From assembly GCF_011764425.1 (NCBI RefSeq), contig NZ_BLPF01000001.1:496001-560000 (forward strand): a stretch of DNA of 64,000 bases, read 5' to 3'. The position numbers and the translations under genes are program-made. Shown here in pieces: positions 54,833 through 64,000 of the stretch. Origin of the DNA: Phytohabitans houttuyneae (GTDB lineage: Bacteria; Actinomycetota; Actinomycetes; Mycobacteriales; Micromonosporaceae). Position 1 is the stretch's first letter. Each line of letters begins with the position of its first letter. The notes beneath the pieces are model-generated. The model ran no database searches. It was not told the DNA's origin and worked only from the letters and a program-made list of their open reading frames with translations.

Positions 54833-57800
54833 TCAGCTGCCGTACACCTCGAAGGTGAACAGCGAGTAGCCCCACGCCGTGGCTCGGGTCGTGCCGTTGA
54901 TCCGCACGTACCGGCCCGACGCACCAAGCGCGGTGTTGTCGTCCTCACCGCCATTGCCACCGGTCACCGACCGGACGGTCGTCCACGTCGTACCGTTCGC
55001 CGACGTCTGGATCTGATACGCCGATCCGTACGCCGCCTCCCACACCAACCGCACCCGGTCGATGTTGTACGTCTGCCCCAGATCCACCTGAATCCACTGT
55101 GGATCCGAGAACGCACTCGCCCACCGCGTCGTCGCCGACGCGTCCACCGCGGCCGACGCCGGGTAGGCCGCCGCCTCGACGCTGGACGCCGTGGCCGGCT
55201 TGTTCAGCGCGACGTTCGTGGGCTGCTGGGGTGGGGTGCCGCCGCCGAAGACCTCGAAGGTGAACAGCGAGTAGCCCCACGCCGTGCCGCGCGCCGTGCC
55301 ATTGATGCGCACGTACCGGCCCGACGCACCCAACGCGGTGTTGTCGTCCTCACCGCCATTGCCACCGGTCACCGACCGGACGGTCGTCCACGTCGTACCG
55401 TTCGCCGACGTCTGGATCTGATACGCCGATCCGTACGCCGCCTCCCACACCAACCGCACCCGGTCGATGTTGTACGTCTGCCCCAGATCCACCTGAATCC
55501 ACTGTGGATCCGAGAACGCACTCGCCCACCGCGTCGTCGCCGACGCGTCCACCGCCGCCGAGGCGGGGTAGGCGTCGGACTCCACGCTGGAGGCCGTCGC
55601 CGGCTTGTTCAGCGCGAGGTTTCCGTTCTGCGGCGGCGTGCCCGCACCGAAGGTGAACGCGTCGAGGTCGAACAGCGACCCGGCGCCACCGGTGAACACG
55701 AGGAACAGGTTCTGCGCGCCGGCCGGCGCGGTGACCGTGCCGGTGACGTCGGCCCAGGTCTCCCATCCTCCGGTCGGCGCGACCGTGGCCGTGCCGATGA
55801 CCGGGCCGGTGGCCGAGCCGGTGCGCAGGGAGATGGTGCCGCCGACGCCGGCCGACGCGACCCGCGCGGTGAACGACGTGGTCCCGCTCAGGTTGTACGG
55901 GTTGAACGAGATCCAGTCGCCGTTTTCGATGTACCCGATCGCGCTGCCGCCATTGGCGGACGGCTTCGCCACGACCGTGGTGCCCGACTGGCCGCTGTAG
56001 TGCTCGGCCTGGCGGGTACGGGGCTGCATGACCGCCTGCGGCGAGGTCACCGGCGTGGTCGAGCCGACCGGCGTGTACTCGGCGACCATGACACCAAAGA
56101 TGTTCGCGTTGGCGTCGTGCTCACCGTCCACAGTGGTCTGTATCGTGCCCGAGCAGCCGGTCGCACTGGTCATCGGGTGGCCGTGGCTGTCGTGCCCGAG
56201 GATGTAGTTGACCCGCACCCGCGAGCAGTCGATCGTCGGCGCGTTCGGGTCGGTGACGGTCACCTGGAAGGGGATCGCGTCGCCGAAGTTGAACAGCCGG
56301 CCGTTCAGCGGCTGGTTCAGCGCCACCGTCGGTCGCCCGACCCCGATCACCACGCTCGCCGTCGACGTGCGGCCCGTGCTGTCCCGCACCGTCAACGTCG
56401 CCGTGAACTCACCGTTTGTCGTGTAGGTGAAGGACGGGTTCGCCGCCGTCGAGTCGGTACTGCCATTGGTGGTGAAGTCCCACGCGTACGTGATGGCGTC
56501 ACCGTCGGGGTCGCTGGAGCCGGCCGAGCTGAACTGCACGGTCAGCGGCGCGTTGCCACTCGTCGGGTTCGCCGAGGCGGACGCGACCGGCGATCTGCCG
56601 CCACCGGAGTTGTACTCGATGCGGTACAAGGCGGAGTTCGCGTCGCCGCCGAACCAGCCGGTGCCGTAGTCGAGCACGTAGAGCGCGCCGTCCGGTCCGA
56701 ACTCAAGGTCCATGACCTGGGTGCCGGTGTACGCGGGAACGCCTCGATCGTGCCCACCCCGCCGGACGCCGTCACGGTGGCCGACTTGATCCAGCGCCGG
56801 CCGAACTCGCCCAGGAACACCCGGCCGTTCATCGCCGCCGGGAACTTCACGTCCGAAGCGAGCGTGGAGCTGTAGTTGTAGACGACGCCACCCATCGGCG
56901 ACAGGCTGCCGCAGCACAGGGCGGGCGGGTCCTGGCCGCCGCCGTACGGCAGCCACGCGGCCTGCGACGGCGGCAGCTGGGTGAGTCCGGTGTTGTTGCG
57001 CGAGTTGTTCACCGGACCGCCGGTGCAGTTGAACGCCGCGCCGGAGGGACCCGACGGGAACGTGAAGTCGATGTACGGGGCGTTGTAGTTGGAGCAGTAC
57101 GGCCAGCCGTAGAAGCCCGGCTGGGTGATCCGCTCGAACGACACGGTGCCGGCCGGCCCGCGGGTGGGGCTGCTGGTGCCGGCGTCCGGCCCGTAGTCAC
57201 CGAGGTACACCGCGCCGGTCGCCTTGTCGACGCTCATCCGGAACGGGTTGCGGAAGCCCATCGCGTAGATCTCGGGGCGGGTGTTGGCGGTGCCGGCCGC
57301 AAACATGTTGCCGGCCGGGATGCTGTACCCGCCGCCGGTGTTCGGCCGGATCCGCAGCACCTTGCCGCGCAGGTCGTTGGTGCTGCCCGAGCTCCGCTGG
57401 GCGTCGAAGGCGGGGTTGCGGTCCGCGCGCTCGTCGATCGGGGTGTACCCGCTGGAGTCGAACGGGTTCGTGTCGTCCCCTGTGGACAGGTAGAGGTTGC
57501 CGGCCGCGTCGAAGTCGATGTCGCCACCGACGTGGCAGCACATGCCCCGGCTGGTCGGCACGTCGAGGATCGTGACGGCCGAGTTGGGGTCGAGCGTGAA
57601 GTCGGCGTTGACGGTGAACCGGGAGAGCCGGTTGACGCCGTTGAACGGTGCGAACTGGGCCGCGGTGCCGGTGGCGGGCGCGTCGCCGGGCGGGGTCGAC
57701 AGCGGCGGCGCGTAGTACACGTAGACCCACCGGTTGGTGGCGAAGCTGGGGTCGGCCTTGATGCTCTGCAGCCCCTCCTCGTCGTGCGTGTACACCGGGA

Positions 57801-58722
57801 GGGTCAGCGCCACCTTGGTGTTGCCGGCCGCGTCGGTGTACCGGATGGTGCCGTCGCGGGAGGTGTGCAGCACGCCGCGGTTGGGCAGCACGGTGAGGCC
57901 CATCGGCTCGCCGACCTCGCCGACGCCCTTGGCCAGGTTCACCTGGTTGTAGCCGGCCTGCGGCGGCTGGCCGGTCGAGCAGTTGCCGGTGCCCTGCGCC
58001 GCGTACCGGATGCCACCGAGCAGGTGGGTGCGGAAGTTGGCCTCGCTGTAGCTCTCGATGGTGTGGCCCATACCGGTGTACCAGGAACGGCCGCCGTCGA
58101 AGCCGCGGCACCACGCGATCGGGTGGTCACCGCCCATCGACCCGCCGGTGTAGGTGCTCTCGTCCAGATTGGCCAGCACGTGCACCTGGGAGCGCGGGTT
58201 GGTGCGGTAGTTGTACCACTCGTCGTGCCGGTTCCAGGTGACCGGGATGCCGGCGGTCGACGGGTGCGTGGTGTCCTCGATCCGCACCGTGGCGTTCTGG
58301 TTCGCCGGGTGGCTGGCGAAGTACGCGCCGACGAGGTTGCCGTACCACGGCCAGTCGTACTCCGTGTCGGACGCCGCGTGGACGCCGGCGTAGCCGCCAC
58401 CGGCCCTGATGTAGTTTTCGAAGGCGGTCTGCTGTGTGGCGTTGAGGACGTCCGCCGTCGTGGAGAGCCAGATGACCGCCTGGAAGCGTGCGAGGTTGGT
58501 GGCGTTGAACTGTGCCGCGTCCTCGGTGGCCTCGACGGTGAAGTTGTTGGCGGCACCGAGCTGCTGGATCGCGGCGATGCCCGCCGGGATCGAGTCGTGC
58601 CGGAAGCCGGCGGTCTTGCTGAAGATCAAGACGTTGAAGTCCGCTGCGGCCTGTGCCGGGACCGCCGTGAAGCCGACGGCAGCCAAGATCATGGCTACGC
58701 AGAGGGCCAATCTTCGGAACAT
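54833..58722 (-). CDS. Secreted ThuA/PQQ-type sugar dehydrogenase/PKD/CBM6/double-discoidin protein (frameshifted)
   Basis: From ATG 58720-58722 a signal peptide (FRRLALCVAMILAAVGFTAV) leads into an uninterrupted ThuA domain (FSKTAGFRHDSIP, GGYAGVHAASD, GGRSWYTGMG). A sorbosone/glucose dehydrogenase-type beta-propeller follows (HDEEGLQSIKADP, GMCCHVGGDIDFD, PEIYAMGFRNPFR). The frame breaks at about 56730-56736, after GTIEAFP; one base more restores YTGTQVMDLEFGPDGALYV. After it come PKD (YAWDFTTNG), a CBM6-like domain (QAEHYSGQSG, GYIENGDWISF) and two discoidin F5/8C domains (TRWASAFSDPQWIQVDLG twice). About 1,296 aa. It is a paralogue of the 24594 protein but lacks DUF1080. It probably oxidises polymer-derived sugars at a bound surface. 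Confidence 0.85.
54929..55555. repeat. Direct repeat of 222 bp in discoidin domains
   Basis: 54929-55150 and 55334-55555 read the same base for base (405-bp offset). They encode the core of both C-terminal discoidin domains. The flanks differ at many synonymous positions. This shows a recent duplication or gene conversion, and the repeat could mislead assembly. Confidence 0.85.
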
Positions 58723-58823
58723 GATCGGGGGTCTCGCTTCCTGTCGTACGACTTGCAGACAGGCGTGCGCCGATCACGCCACGACACCGACCGGCCCTCC
58801 CTACCGCCGTGCGGCAGTGCCCA

Positions 58824-58835
58824 GAGAGCGCTTTC
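58824..58835. promoter_or_regulatory. LacI-like near-palindrome GAGAGCGCTTTC
   Basis: Five of six arm positions pair around a central CG, 102 nt before the ThuA-type gene start. It resembles sugar-responsive LacI sites. No dedicated regulator gene is adjacent, so a distant or shared one would be needed. Confidence 0.4.
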
Positions 58836-58906
58836 GCGACATCGTGTCGAAATATTGCACCGATATCGATGTACCAGTCAATAGTCAGGGTGGCTGGTAG
58901 GCATAG

Positions 58907-58926
58907 TTTTGTCAGTGCGGACAAAA
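58907..58926. promoter_or_regulatory. Inverted repeat TTTTGTC-N6-GACAAAA
   Basis: A 7-bp perfect inverted repeat in the AT-richer part of the divergent region 58723-58978, 53 nt upstream of the deaminase start. TetR- or GntR-type regulators use such spacing. No regulator is assigned. Confidence 0.45.
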
Positions 58927-58978
58927 GTGTAAGCCGCGCCTACAGTGGACGCGGCCGCTGCCACCGATCGGAGTGAAC

Positions 58979-59404
58979 ATGATCCAGGACCACGAAGACC
59001 ACCTGCGCCGCGCGATCGCGCTCGCCAGCGAGGCGCGGGCAAGCGGAAACCCGCCTTTCGGGTCGCTGCTCGTGGGTCCGGACGGCGAGGTGCTCGTCGA
59101 GGAGCGCAACACCTCCGTCACCGGCGACGACATCACCGCGCACCCCGAGCTGAAGGTGGCCCGGTGGGCGGCGCGCGAGCTCGATCCGGCGACGGCGGCG
59201 GGCACCACGATGTACACGAGCTGCCAGCCGTGCAACATGTGTACCGGTGCGATCGAGCGTGCCGGACTCGGCCGCGTCGTGTACGCGCTCTCCGGCGAGC
59301 AGCTCATGACCCTCAAGCCGGGCGGCGGCTTCCCGCCGGTGCCGCAGGAGGGTCCGGCCCTGTTCGAGGAGGCCCGCGCGGCGGTCGACGGCTACTACAC
59401 CTGA
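58979..59404 (+). CDS. Nucleoside/guanine deaminase-like protein
   Basis: This 141-aa protein starts at ATG 58979, with GGAG upstream; an in-frame GTG at 58973 overlaps that site. It has the cytidine-deaminase-like zinc motifs: TAHPELKVA (H-x-E) and TSCQPCNMC (P-C-x-x-C), plus ASGNPPFGSLLV at the start. Family members deaminate guanine, cytosine or tRNA adenosine; the small size favours a free-base deaminase. A single gene, read away from the ThuA-type gene. Confidence 0.87.
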   Translation: MIQDHEDHLRRAIALASEARASGNPPFGSLLVGPDGEVLVEERNTSVTGDDITAHPELKVARWAARELDPATAAGTTMYTSCQPCNMCTGAIERAGLGRVVYALSGEQLMTLKPGGGFPPVPQEGPALFEEARAAVDGYYT

Positions 59405-59468
59405 CCCGCTCCCGGCTTCCTGCAACAGTTGGCCCGCCCAGCCGCGTCCCCGGTCCGAGGAGGTGGTC

Positions 59469-59690
59469 ATGGACGGCGACGATGCCGCCTTCGAGGAGTT
59501 TGTCCAGTCGCGCTCCGCGGCGCTCATGCGCTTTGGCTCGGTCCGGCCTGGTCGCGGGTGCTGCGCAAGGACGACCCCGAGGGCTACGTCCGTACCACCA
59601 CGGTCCGGCTGCACATCAGCCGGTGGCGGCGGCCGCGCCGGGAGCGCCTGGTCGGTGAGGCGCCCGACCGCGGCCGGCCTGAACGAACCG
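59469..59690 (+). pseudogene. Decayed SigE-family sigma factor
   Basis: The start DGDDAAFEEFVQSRSAALMR matches SigE-family N-termini. The frame then jumps to WSRVLRKDDPEGYVRTTTVRLHISRWRRPRRE, the end of region 2, with the DNA-melting part in between deleted. Region 4 is absent, and the following sequence (to about 59870) makes no sigma sense in any frame. GAGGTGGTC before the ATG is intact. Inactivated by at least two deletions. Confidence 0.7.
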
Positions 59691-59869
59691 GCGCCACCGC
59701 CGAACGGACCGTCGTCACCTGGCCGGACCCGCGTGGCGGCTCGTACCTGCTGGACCTGAAGGCCATCCGGTATGGCCGCAGAGAGGGCGGCGGCGGGATG
59801 CACACCGCGCCGCCGCAAGCTATCCCGCGGATGGCGGATCCGGTGGGACGACCGACGCCGGTTGGGTCG

Positions 59870-59902
59870 GCGGCGCCGCGGTCTGGAAGACCGCGGCGCC
59901 GC
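59870..59902. terminator. Stem-loop terminator
   Basis: A perfect 15-bp stem (GCGGCGCCGCGGTCT / AGACCGCGGCGCCGC) with a 3-nt loop, 17 nt past the stop of the minus-strand membrane-protein gene. Confidence 0.6.
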
Positions 59903-59919
59903 AGGACCTGAGCGGCGGG

Positions 59920-60927
59920 TTAGTTGTTGTAGAACATCGTCGGGAACCAGCCGTAGCCGAAGATGGCCGGTACGCGGATGTCCCAGTAGACGACGGTGAA
60001 TACGCCGAGCGCGACCAGCAGCGCGCCGGACACGACCGCCGCGCGGCGGGAGGTCGCCGACAGCCAGGTCAGGAAGCGGCCGCGGGTGACCGCCACGAGC
60101 AGGGCGAAGATGGCCGTGACGATCACGACGTTGCCCAGTGACTGCAGGACGAACGCGCCCGCGCCGTACCACGGGTTTCCGTTGTCGGCGGCCCAGTGGA
60201 ACAGCTTGTTGAACAACGGGTACGGCCGTCCGATGAGGAAGCCGCCGATGAGCGCGCCCAGCGTGACCACGCGCGCGGTGGGGCGGCCGGCGAAGATGTC
60301 CGGCAGCGTGCCGAGGGCGGCGAGGCCGAGGTACGTCAGCGCGAGGCCGATGATGCCGAACACCACCGAGGACTGGATGATGCGGACCGGCATCTCCCCC
60401 ACGGTGTCGGTGGAAAGCTGGGGCAGGCGGTCGCCGATGAGAACGCCGACGAAGCCGTACAAGGCGGAGACGGCGACCATGCCGGCGGTGAGGTAGCCGA
60501 CGGGGCGCAGGATCGTGCGTACGCCGCCGGCCGTCCGCGCGCGGCTCGCCTGGCTCATCGGCCCGATGGACGCGGCCATCGCGATATTGCACGCGGTGAA
60601 CGTGCCGGCGAGCCCGGACACGAATGCGAACAGCAAGCCGGCGGCGGTGCCGGCGATCGCGGTCTCCTTCGCGTCGTGGCCGAGCAGGGTGTTGGCGACG
60701 TTGTCCCCGATCGTCGAGTCGACGAACTCGTACGACCACAGCACCGCGAGCGCGATGCCGGCCAGGACGCTGAAGACGATGATGCGGCCGGAGCTCGCGC
60801 TCTCGGTCCGCGGGACGGGGTGCGGACAGCTGGCGTCGCGGTCATTGGCACCTACCTGGAAATTGGTCCGCCGGCGAAGTCGCCTCGAATGCCGGAAAAC
60901 ATAACGACATTCCGCGGCGCATCTCAT
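59920..60927 (-). CDS. Polytopic membrane protein of unknown function
   Basis: This 335-aa protein is read from ATG 60925-60927 (start uncertain; first ~45 residues are polar and Arg-rich). It has about eight membrane helices. A motif-like segment GLLFAFVSGLAGTFTACNIAMAA has a Cys inside a helix, and the C-terminus is IFGYGWFPTMFYNN. The first helices loosely recall CcdA/DsbD-type thiol transporters because of that Cys and neighbouring Gly/Ala-rich helices, but only one membrane Cys is seen. I therefore leave the function open. Confidence 0.65.
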   Translation of the reverse strand: MRCAAECRYVFRHSRRLRRRTNFQVGANDRDASCPHPVPRTESASSGRIIVFSVLAGIALAVLWSYEFVDSTIGDNVANTLLGHDAKETAIAGTAAGLLFAFVSGLAGTFTACNIAMAASIGPMSQASRARTAGGVRTILRPVGYLTAGMVAVSALYGFVGVLIGDRLPQLSTDTVGEMPVRIIQSSVVFGIIGLALTYLGLAALGTLPDIFAGRPTARVVTLGALIGGFLIGRPYPLFNKLFHWAADNGNPWYGAGAFVLQSLGNVVIVTAIFALLVAVTRGRFLTWLSATSRRAAVVSGALLVALGVFTVVYWDIRVPAIFGYGWFPTMFYNN

Positions 60928-61041
60928 CTTCCAGCTTGCGAAAGCATTCCGGGTTCATAAACATCGCCGCTTCGGCCCCGACAAACAGGAGAACGGATAT
61001 TCTCCTGAAAAGTGGACTATTCGCCCTGAGGTAGGTGTCCG

Positions 61042-62538
61042 ATGACGGGGATGGATCATCCGCCTTCCGGTACCGGGCCGGCGACGGAGCCAGGGCGCTC
61101 GGCAGGGCTCGGAGTGCTGCTCGCGGCGTGCGTCTCGGCGCTGGTCGTCAACGCCAACACGTCCGCGGTCACGATCCTGCTGCCCGCCATCAGCGACGAC
61201 GTCGGCACGCCTGTCGAGCAGCTGCAGTGGGCCGTCACCGGGTACATGCTCGTCGGCGCCGCCGTGATCGTCACGTCGGGCGCGCTCGGCGACGTGCTGG
61301 GGCGGCGGCGGGTGTTCGTGGCCGGGCTCGCGCTCTTCGTCGCCTCCTGCGTGCTGATCGCCTTGTCGCGGCAGGGCGCGGGCGTGATTGCCGGGCGGAT
61401 GATCCAGGGCGCGGCCGGCTCGACGATCCTCGCCTGCGGCATGAGCCTGCTGTCGGTCGCCTCCTCCGGCGCGGCGCAGATGCGCGCGATCACGTTGTGG
61501 GGCGCCGCCTCGGCGGCCGGCGCCGCGGCCGGCCCGCTCGTCGGCGGCGTGCTCGTCGACGCCACGGGGTGGCAGGGGCTGTTCTGGATCGACGCGGCCA
61601 TCGCCGCCGCGTGCGTCCCGTTGACACTGTCCACAGTGAAGGAGTCGCGCGATCCGCACCGGCCACGGTCGATCGACCTCGCCGGCACGGCGCTGATCGC
61701 GGTCGTGCTCGTACCGCTCGTGCTGGCGCTGAGCGAGGGCAGCGACTGGGGCTGGCTCTCGGCGGCCACGCTGGTCTGCCTCGCCGTCTCGGTCGCGGGC
61801 GCGTTCGCCTTCGTGGCCGTGGAGCGCAGGGTCAAGGCACCGATCGTCGACCTGCGCCTGCTGCGCAACATCGTGCTGGTCGGCGCGACGCTGGCGATCC
61901 TGCTCGTCGCGGGCGCCATCAACGCCCTCATGTACCTGCTCAGCCTGTACTTCCAGAACCCCTCGGCGTTCGGGATGAGCGCGCTGGAGGCCGGCCTCGC
62001 CACGCTGCCGGCCGCGGCCGCGATGATCGCCATCACCCCGGTGATCACGCCACTCGCGGTGCGGATCGGGCCCGGCCGGGCGGTGGCGCTGGGGTTCGCC
62101 CTCGCCGCCGCGGGCTTCGCGGTGCTGGTGTTCGTCACCGAGTCGTGGACCTACCTGGGATTCGTCGCTCCCCTTGTCGCCATCGCGGTGGGCCTGGGCC
62201 TGGCGAACGGCCCCGCGTCGTCCGCGTCGACGGCGGCGGTCTCGGCGGACGAGGTCGGGCAGGCCTCCGGCATCTCGAACATGGCCCGGTACATCGGCGG
62301 CTCGCTCGCCGTCGCGGCCGCCGCGACGGTCTCCACCGCCGTCACCGATACGCGCCGGGCCGAGGGCGACCCGGCGGACGTGGCGCTCGCCGCCGGCCTG
62401 TCCCGCGCGTCGCTGCTGCTGGCGATCGTGTCGGTCGGCGGAGTCGTGCTCGCGGTGCTGCTGCGGCGCCACCGCGCGCGGAGCCTCGACCGGGCCGCGG
62501 CCGCCGCGGGGGCGGTCCACACGATCCCGAGCCGCTGA
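61042..62538 (+). CDS. MFS drug exporter, DHA2 (14-helix) type
   Basis: This 498-aa protein from ATG 61042 has GAGGTAGG upstream. It has about 14 membrane helices and the MFS motifs QWAVTGYMLVGAA, GALGDVLGRRRVF (motif A) and GRMIQGAAGSTILACGMSL, with PLVGGVLVDATGWQGLFWID (motif C-like). This is the EmrB/QacA layout: proton-driven export of drugs or natural products. No regulator is next to it; it is read away from the membrane-protein gene at 60927. Confidence 0.88.
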   Translation: MTGMDHPPSGTGPATEPGRSAGLGVLLAACVSALVVNANTSAVTILLPAISDDVGTPVEQLQWAVTGYMLVGAAVIVTSGALGDVLGRRRVFVAGLALFVASCVLIALSRQGAGVIAGRMIQGAAGSTILACGMSLLSVASSGAAQMRAITLWGAASAAGAAAGPLVGGVLVDATGWQGLFWIDAAIAAACVPLTLSTVKESRDPHRPRSIDLAGTALIAVVLVPLVLALSEGSDWGWLSAATLVCLAVSVAGAFAFVAVERRVKAPIVDLRLLRNIVLVGATLAILLVAGAINALMYLLSLYFQNPSAFGMSALEAGLATLPAAAAMIAITPVITPLAVRIGPGRAVALGFALAAAGFAVLVFVTESWTYLGFVAPLVAIAVGLGLANGPASSASTAAVSADEVGQASGISNMARYIGGSLAVAAAATVSTAVTDTRRAEGDPADVALAAGLSRASLLLAIVSVGGVVLAVLLRRHRARSLDRAAAAAGAVHTIPSR

Positions 62539-62635
62539 CGCCGCCGACCCCCGCGGGGTGATTCACCCACCCGCACGGGTGACGCCGGCCGGCGCAGGGC
62601 AGCCGCGGCGGACCACGCCTTCGGATACTGTCGCG

Positions 62636-63550
62636 GTGAGCCGCAGCCGTCGCCGATCCGCGGGCGAGAGACAGCCACTGCAGCGGTGGACCCACGTCGC
62701 CACCGTCCTGTCCGCGATCACCGCGATCGTCGCGGTTGTCTACACCGGACTGTCCTTCCACTCGACCCAGGCGCAGACGCGCATGGACATCAACGGCGGC
62801 ATCTCGGACCGCCTGGAGGCGGCCGCGCGCAACCTCAGCGCCGAGGGCCCGTCCGCGCGGGAGGCCGCGATCCGCGAGTTCGGCAGGATCGCGCGCCAGT
62901 GGCCGGACGACCAGCCCGACGCGATGCGGCTGCTGGCCTCGTTCGTGCGGCGCCACACGCGGCCCACCGTCTCGCCGCCGGGCAGGCCCACCTGCCCGGA
63001 CCGCGCCGTGCCCGTGGACGTGGCCACGGCGCTGGAGGTCATCGGCTCCCGCGACCCGGCGCACGACGGCGACGGACCGATCAACCTCTCCGGCGCCTGC
63101 CTCAACCACGCCGACCTCGCCGGCGCGGACTTCACCTGCGTCAACCTGGACGCGACCCACCTGGAGGACGCCATGCTCGAGTCGGCGACGCTCGTGGGCG
63201 CCTGGCTCACCGGCGCCCGCCTCGCCGGCGCGAGCCTGTACGAGGCACGGCTCGGCCACGCGCGGATGGACCGCGCGCTGCTGCACGCGCCCGGCGAGGA
63301 GGGCACGCTGGTGGAGCGGGCGGACCTCTCCGACGCGGTGCTCACCGGCGCGGACCTGCGGGGCGCCTACCTCGCCGGTGCCAACCTCGACCGGGCGCGG
63401 ATCGCCGGCGCCGACTTCCGCGGCGCCGACCTGACCGGTGCGCGGCTCGGCACCCATCTCGGCGGGGCCGACTTCACCGGTGCGAAGGGCGTCGACAAGG
63501 GTGCCGCGCTTCGCGAGCCGGGCCCGCCGCGCCCCTCGCCCTGCGGTTGA
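62636..63550 (+). CDS. Membrane-anchored pentapeptide-repeat protein
   Basis: This 304-aa protein is read from GTG 62636. It has one N-terminal membrane helix (about residues 20-42, VLSAITAIVAVVYTGLSF). A helical region with FGRIARQWPDD follows. From about residue 145 there are pentapeptide repeats of A-(D/N)-L-x-x type (LNHADLAGADFTCVNLDAT, ADLRGAYLAGANLDRARIAG, ADFRGADLTGARL), forming a right-handed quadrilateral helix. Some such proteins protect gyrase; most have no known role. The N-terminal anchor argues for a membrane-side scaffold. Confidence 0.82.
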   Translation: MSRSRRRSAGERQPLQRWTHVATVLSAITAIVAVVYTGLSFHSTQAQTRMDINGGISDRLEAAARNLSAEGPSAREAAIREFGRIARQWPDDQPDAMRLLASFVRRHTRPTVSPPGRPTCPDRAVPVDVATALEVIGSRDPAHDGDGPINLSGACLNHADLAGADFTCVNLDATHLEDAMLESATLVGAWLTGARLAGASLYEARLGHARMDRALLHAPGEEGTLVERADLSDAVLTGADLRGAYLAGANLDRARIAGADFRGADLTGARLGTHLGGADFTGAKGVDKGAALREPGPPRPSPCG

Positions 63551-63673
63551 GGCGCCGCGGTATCACACGGGAGAGAAGGCGTTCGGCGCTTCGGCGAACC
63601 CGGGACCGGCCGCCCGCACCGTGCCAACATCCTTTACGGGCAACGCTTTTGAGGCTCGGAAGGAGAAAAGACA

Positions 63674-63895
63674 ATGACACAGACCAACGAGTCCTTCATT
63701 CCCGCCGGCGACGAGCCGGACCTCCCACTCGTACGGCGGCGTACCGGCGAGAAATGCCCGGAGAGCGGCAAGTGGCAGCCGGTGGGCTTGGGCGGTCGGG
63801 GACGCCAGTACTTCGAGAAGGGCGAGACCTTCCCGCGGTTCGAGGGCGCGTCCGTGGAGTGGATCGGTCCGATCCAGGAGTCCGCCGCACCCTGA
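63674..63895 (+). CDS. Small conserved-looking protein with TGEKCPESGKW motif
   Basis: This 73-aa protein from ATG 63674 has an excellent ribosome site (AAGGAGAAAAGACA). After a polar N-terminus it reads RTGEKCPESGKWQPVG, then YFEKGETFPRFEGASVEW. The pattern G-E-x-x-P-x-(S/T)-G-x-(W/Y) ... F-x-K-G-E-x-F-P resembles small YjzC-like proteins of unknown role. One Cys; no signal peptide. Confidence 0.65.
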   Translation: MTQTNESFIPAGDEPDLPLVRRRTGEKCPESGKWQPVGLGGRGRQYFEKGETFPRFEGASVEWIGPIQESAAP

Positions 63896-63968
63896 TCCGA
63901 TCAGGGGCCGGTACCTTCCAGGTCGGCCGGGCTAGCCTGTGCCCTGATCTCCGACAGGAAGGTACGTG

Positions 63969-64000
63969 ATGCTCGACGACATGCCCACGCTGCGCGGTGC
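63969..64000 (+). CDS. Start of an unidentified gene (partial)
   Basis: ATG 63969 behind CAGGAAGG opens LDDMPTLRG and leaves the window. Too short to identify. Confidence 0.4.
   Translation, partial: MLDDMPTLRG

Noticed and set aside
59691-59869. Possible continuation of the sigma factor or a new small gene
   Set aside because: Frames contain a readable stretch (GGSYLLDLKAIRYGRREGG) but no start, ribosome site or known motif; nothing further can be supported.

Overview
The window is very GC-rich throughout, with GTG and even TTG starts, tightly overlapping ATGA/GTGA gene junctions, and families typical of filamentous actinobacteria: a SigE-family ECF sigma factor, a DivIVA-type coiled-coil protein, multi-domain secreted carbohydrate enzymes and a peptide synthetase locus. 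A recurrent TCCAC(A/T)GTGGA-like word adds to a Micromonosporaceae-like impression, but genus and species cannot be fixed from the sequence alone.

Left part (1-22400). After the tail of a DUF305-like gene, an SDR, a SigE/membrane-protein pair and a DivIVA-like gene comes a compact nonribosomal peptide synthetase (NRPS) locus, about 3979-22388. It has a plus-strand half: a thioesterase-like protein, a C-A-PCP module whose pocket reads as glycine, an acyl/aminoacyl-AMP ligase fused to a carrier protein, and an odd A-C-terminal/carrier protein. The convergent minus-strand half has a free-standing condensation protein, a C-A-PCP-TE-MFS fusion with a cysteine-like pocket, a free-standing carrier protein, and a second C-A-PCP with two acidic pocket residues. 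A divergent stand-alone AMP ligase and an SDR close it. The two thioesterases carry Cys where Ser is usual.

Middle part (22400-46400). A CBM2 remnant and a metallophosphoesterase are followed by a 556-bp element bounded by ~70-bp inverted repeats. Next is a minus-strand set of three large exported proteins (24594-32904): cupredoxin + six Ig-like repeats + DUF1080, a multicopper oxidase, and a ThuA/discoidin/PQQ-type sugar dehydrogenase/PKD/DUF1080 protein. Their contents suggest extracellular oxidative breakdown of sugars. After that come mostly housekeeping or stress genes: a phosphotransferase, a lipoprotein hydrolase, a MerR with a quinone-oxidoreductase-like gene, DedA, PPK2, a MerR-PP2C fusion and small proteins, interrupted by gene remnants at 38339-38603 and 42874-44247.

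Right part (46400-64000). A five-gene arabinan/arabinoside uptake and degradation operon (substrate-binding lipoprotein, two permeases, GH51, GH43) runs opposite to its LacI-type regulator, with two candidate operators between them. A second ThuA/PQQ-type sugar dehydrogenase protein with two near-identical discoidin domains follows. Then come a nucleoside deaminase, a decayed sigma-factor gene, a membrane protein, an MFS exporter, a pentapeptide-repeat protein and a small protein.

At least eight genes or gene remnants are broken by what is best explained as one missing base, always in the same direction. This points to residual deletion errors in the assembly as strongly as to genuine gene decay, so those genes are annotated as reconstructed spans.
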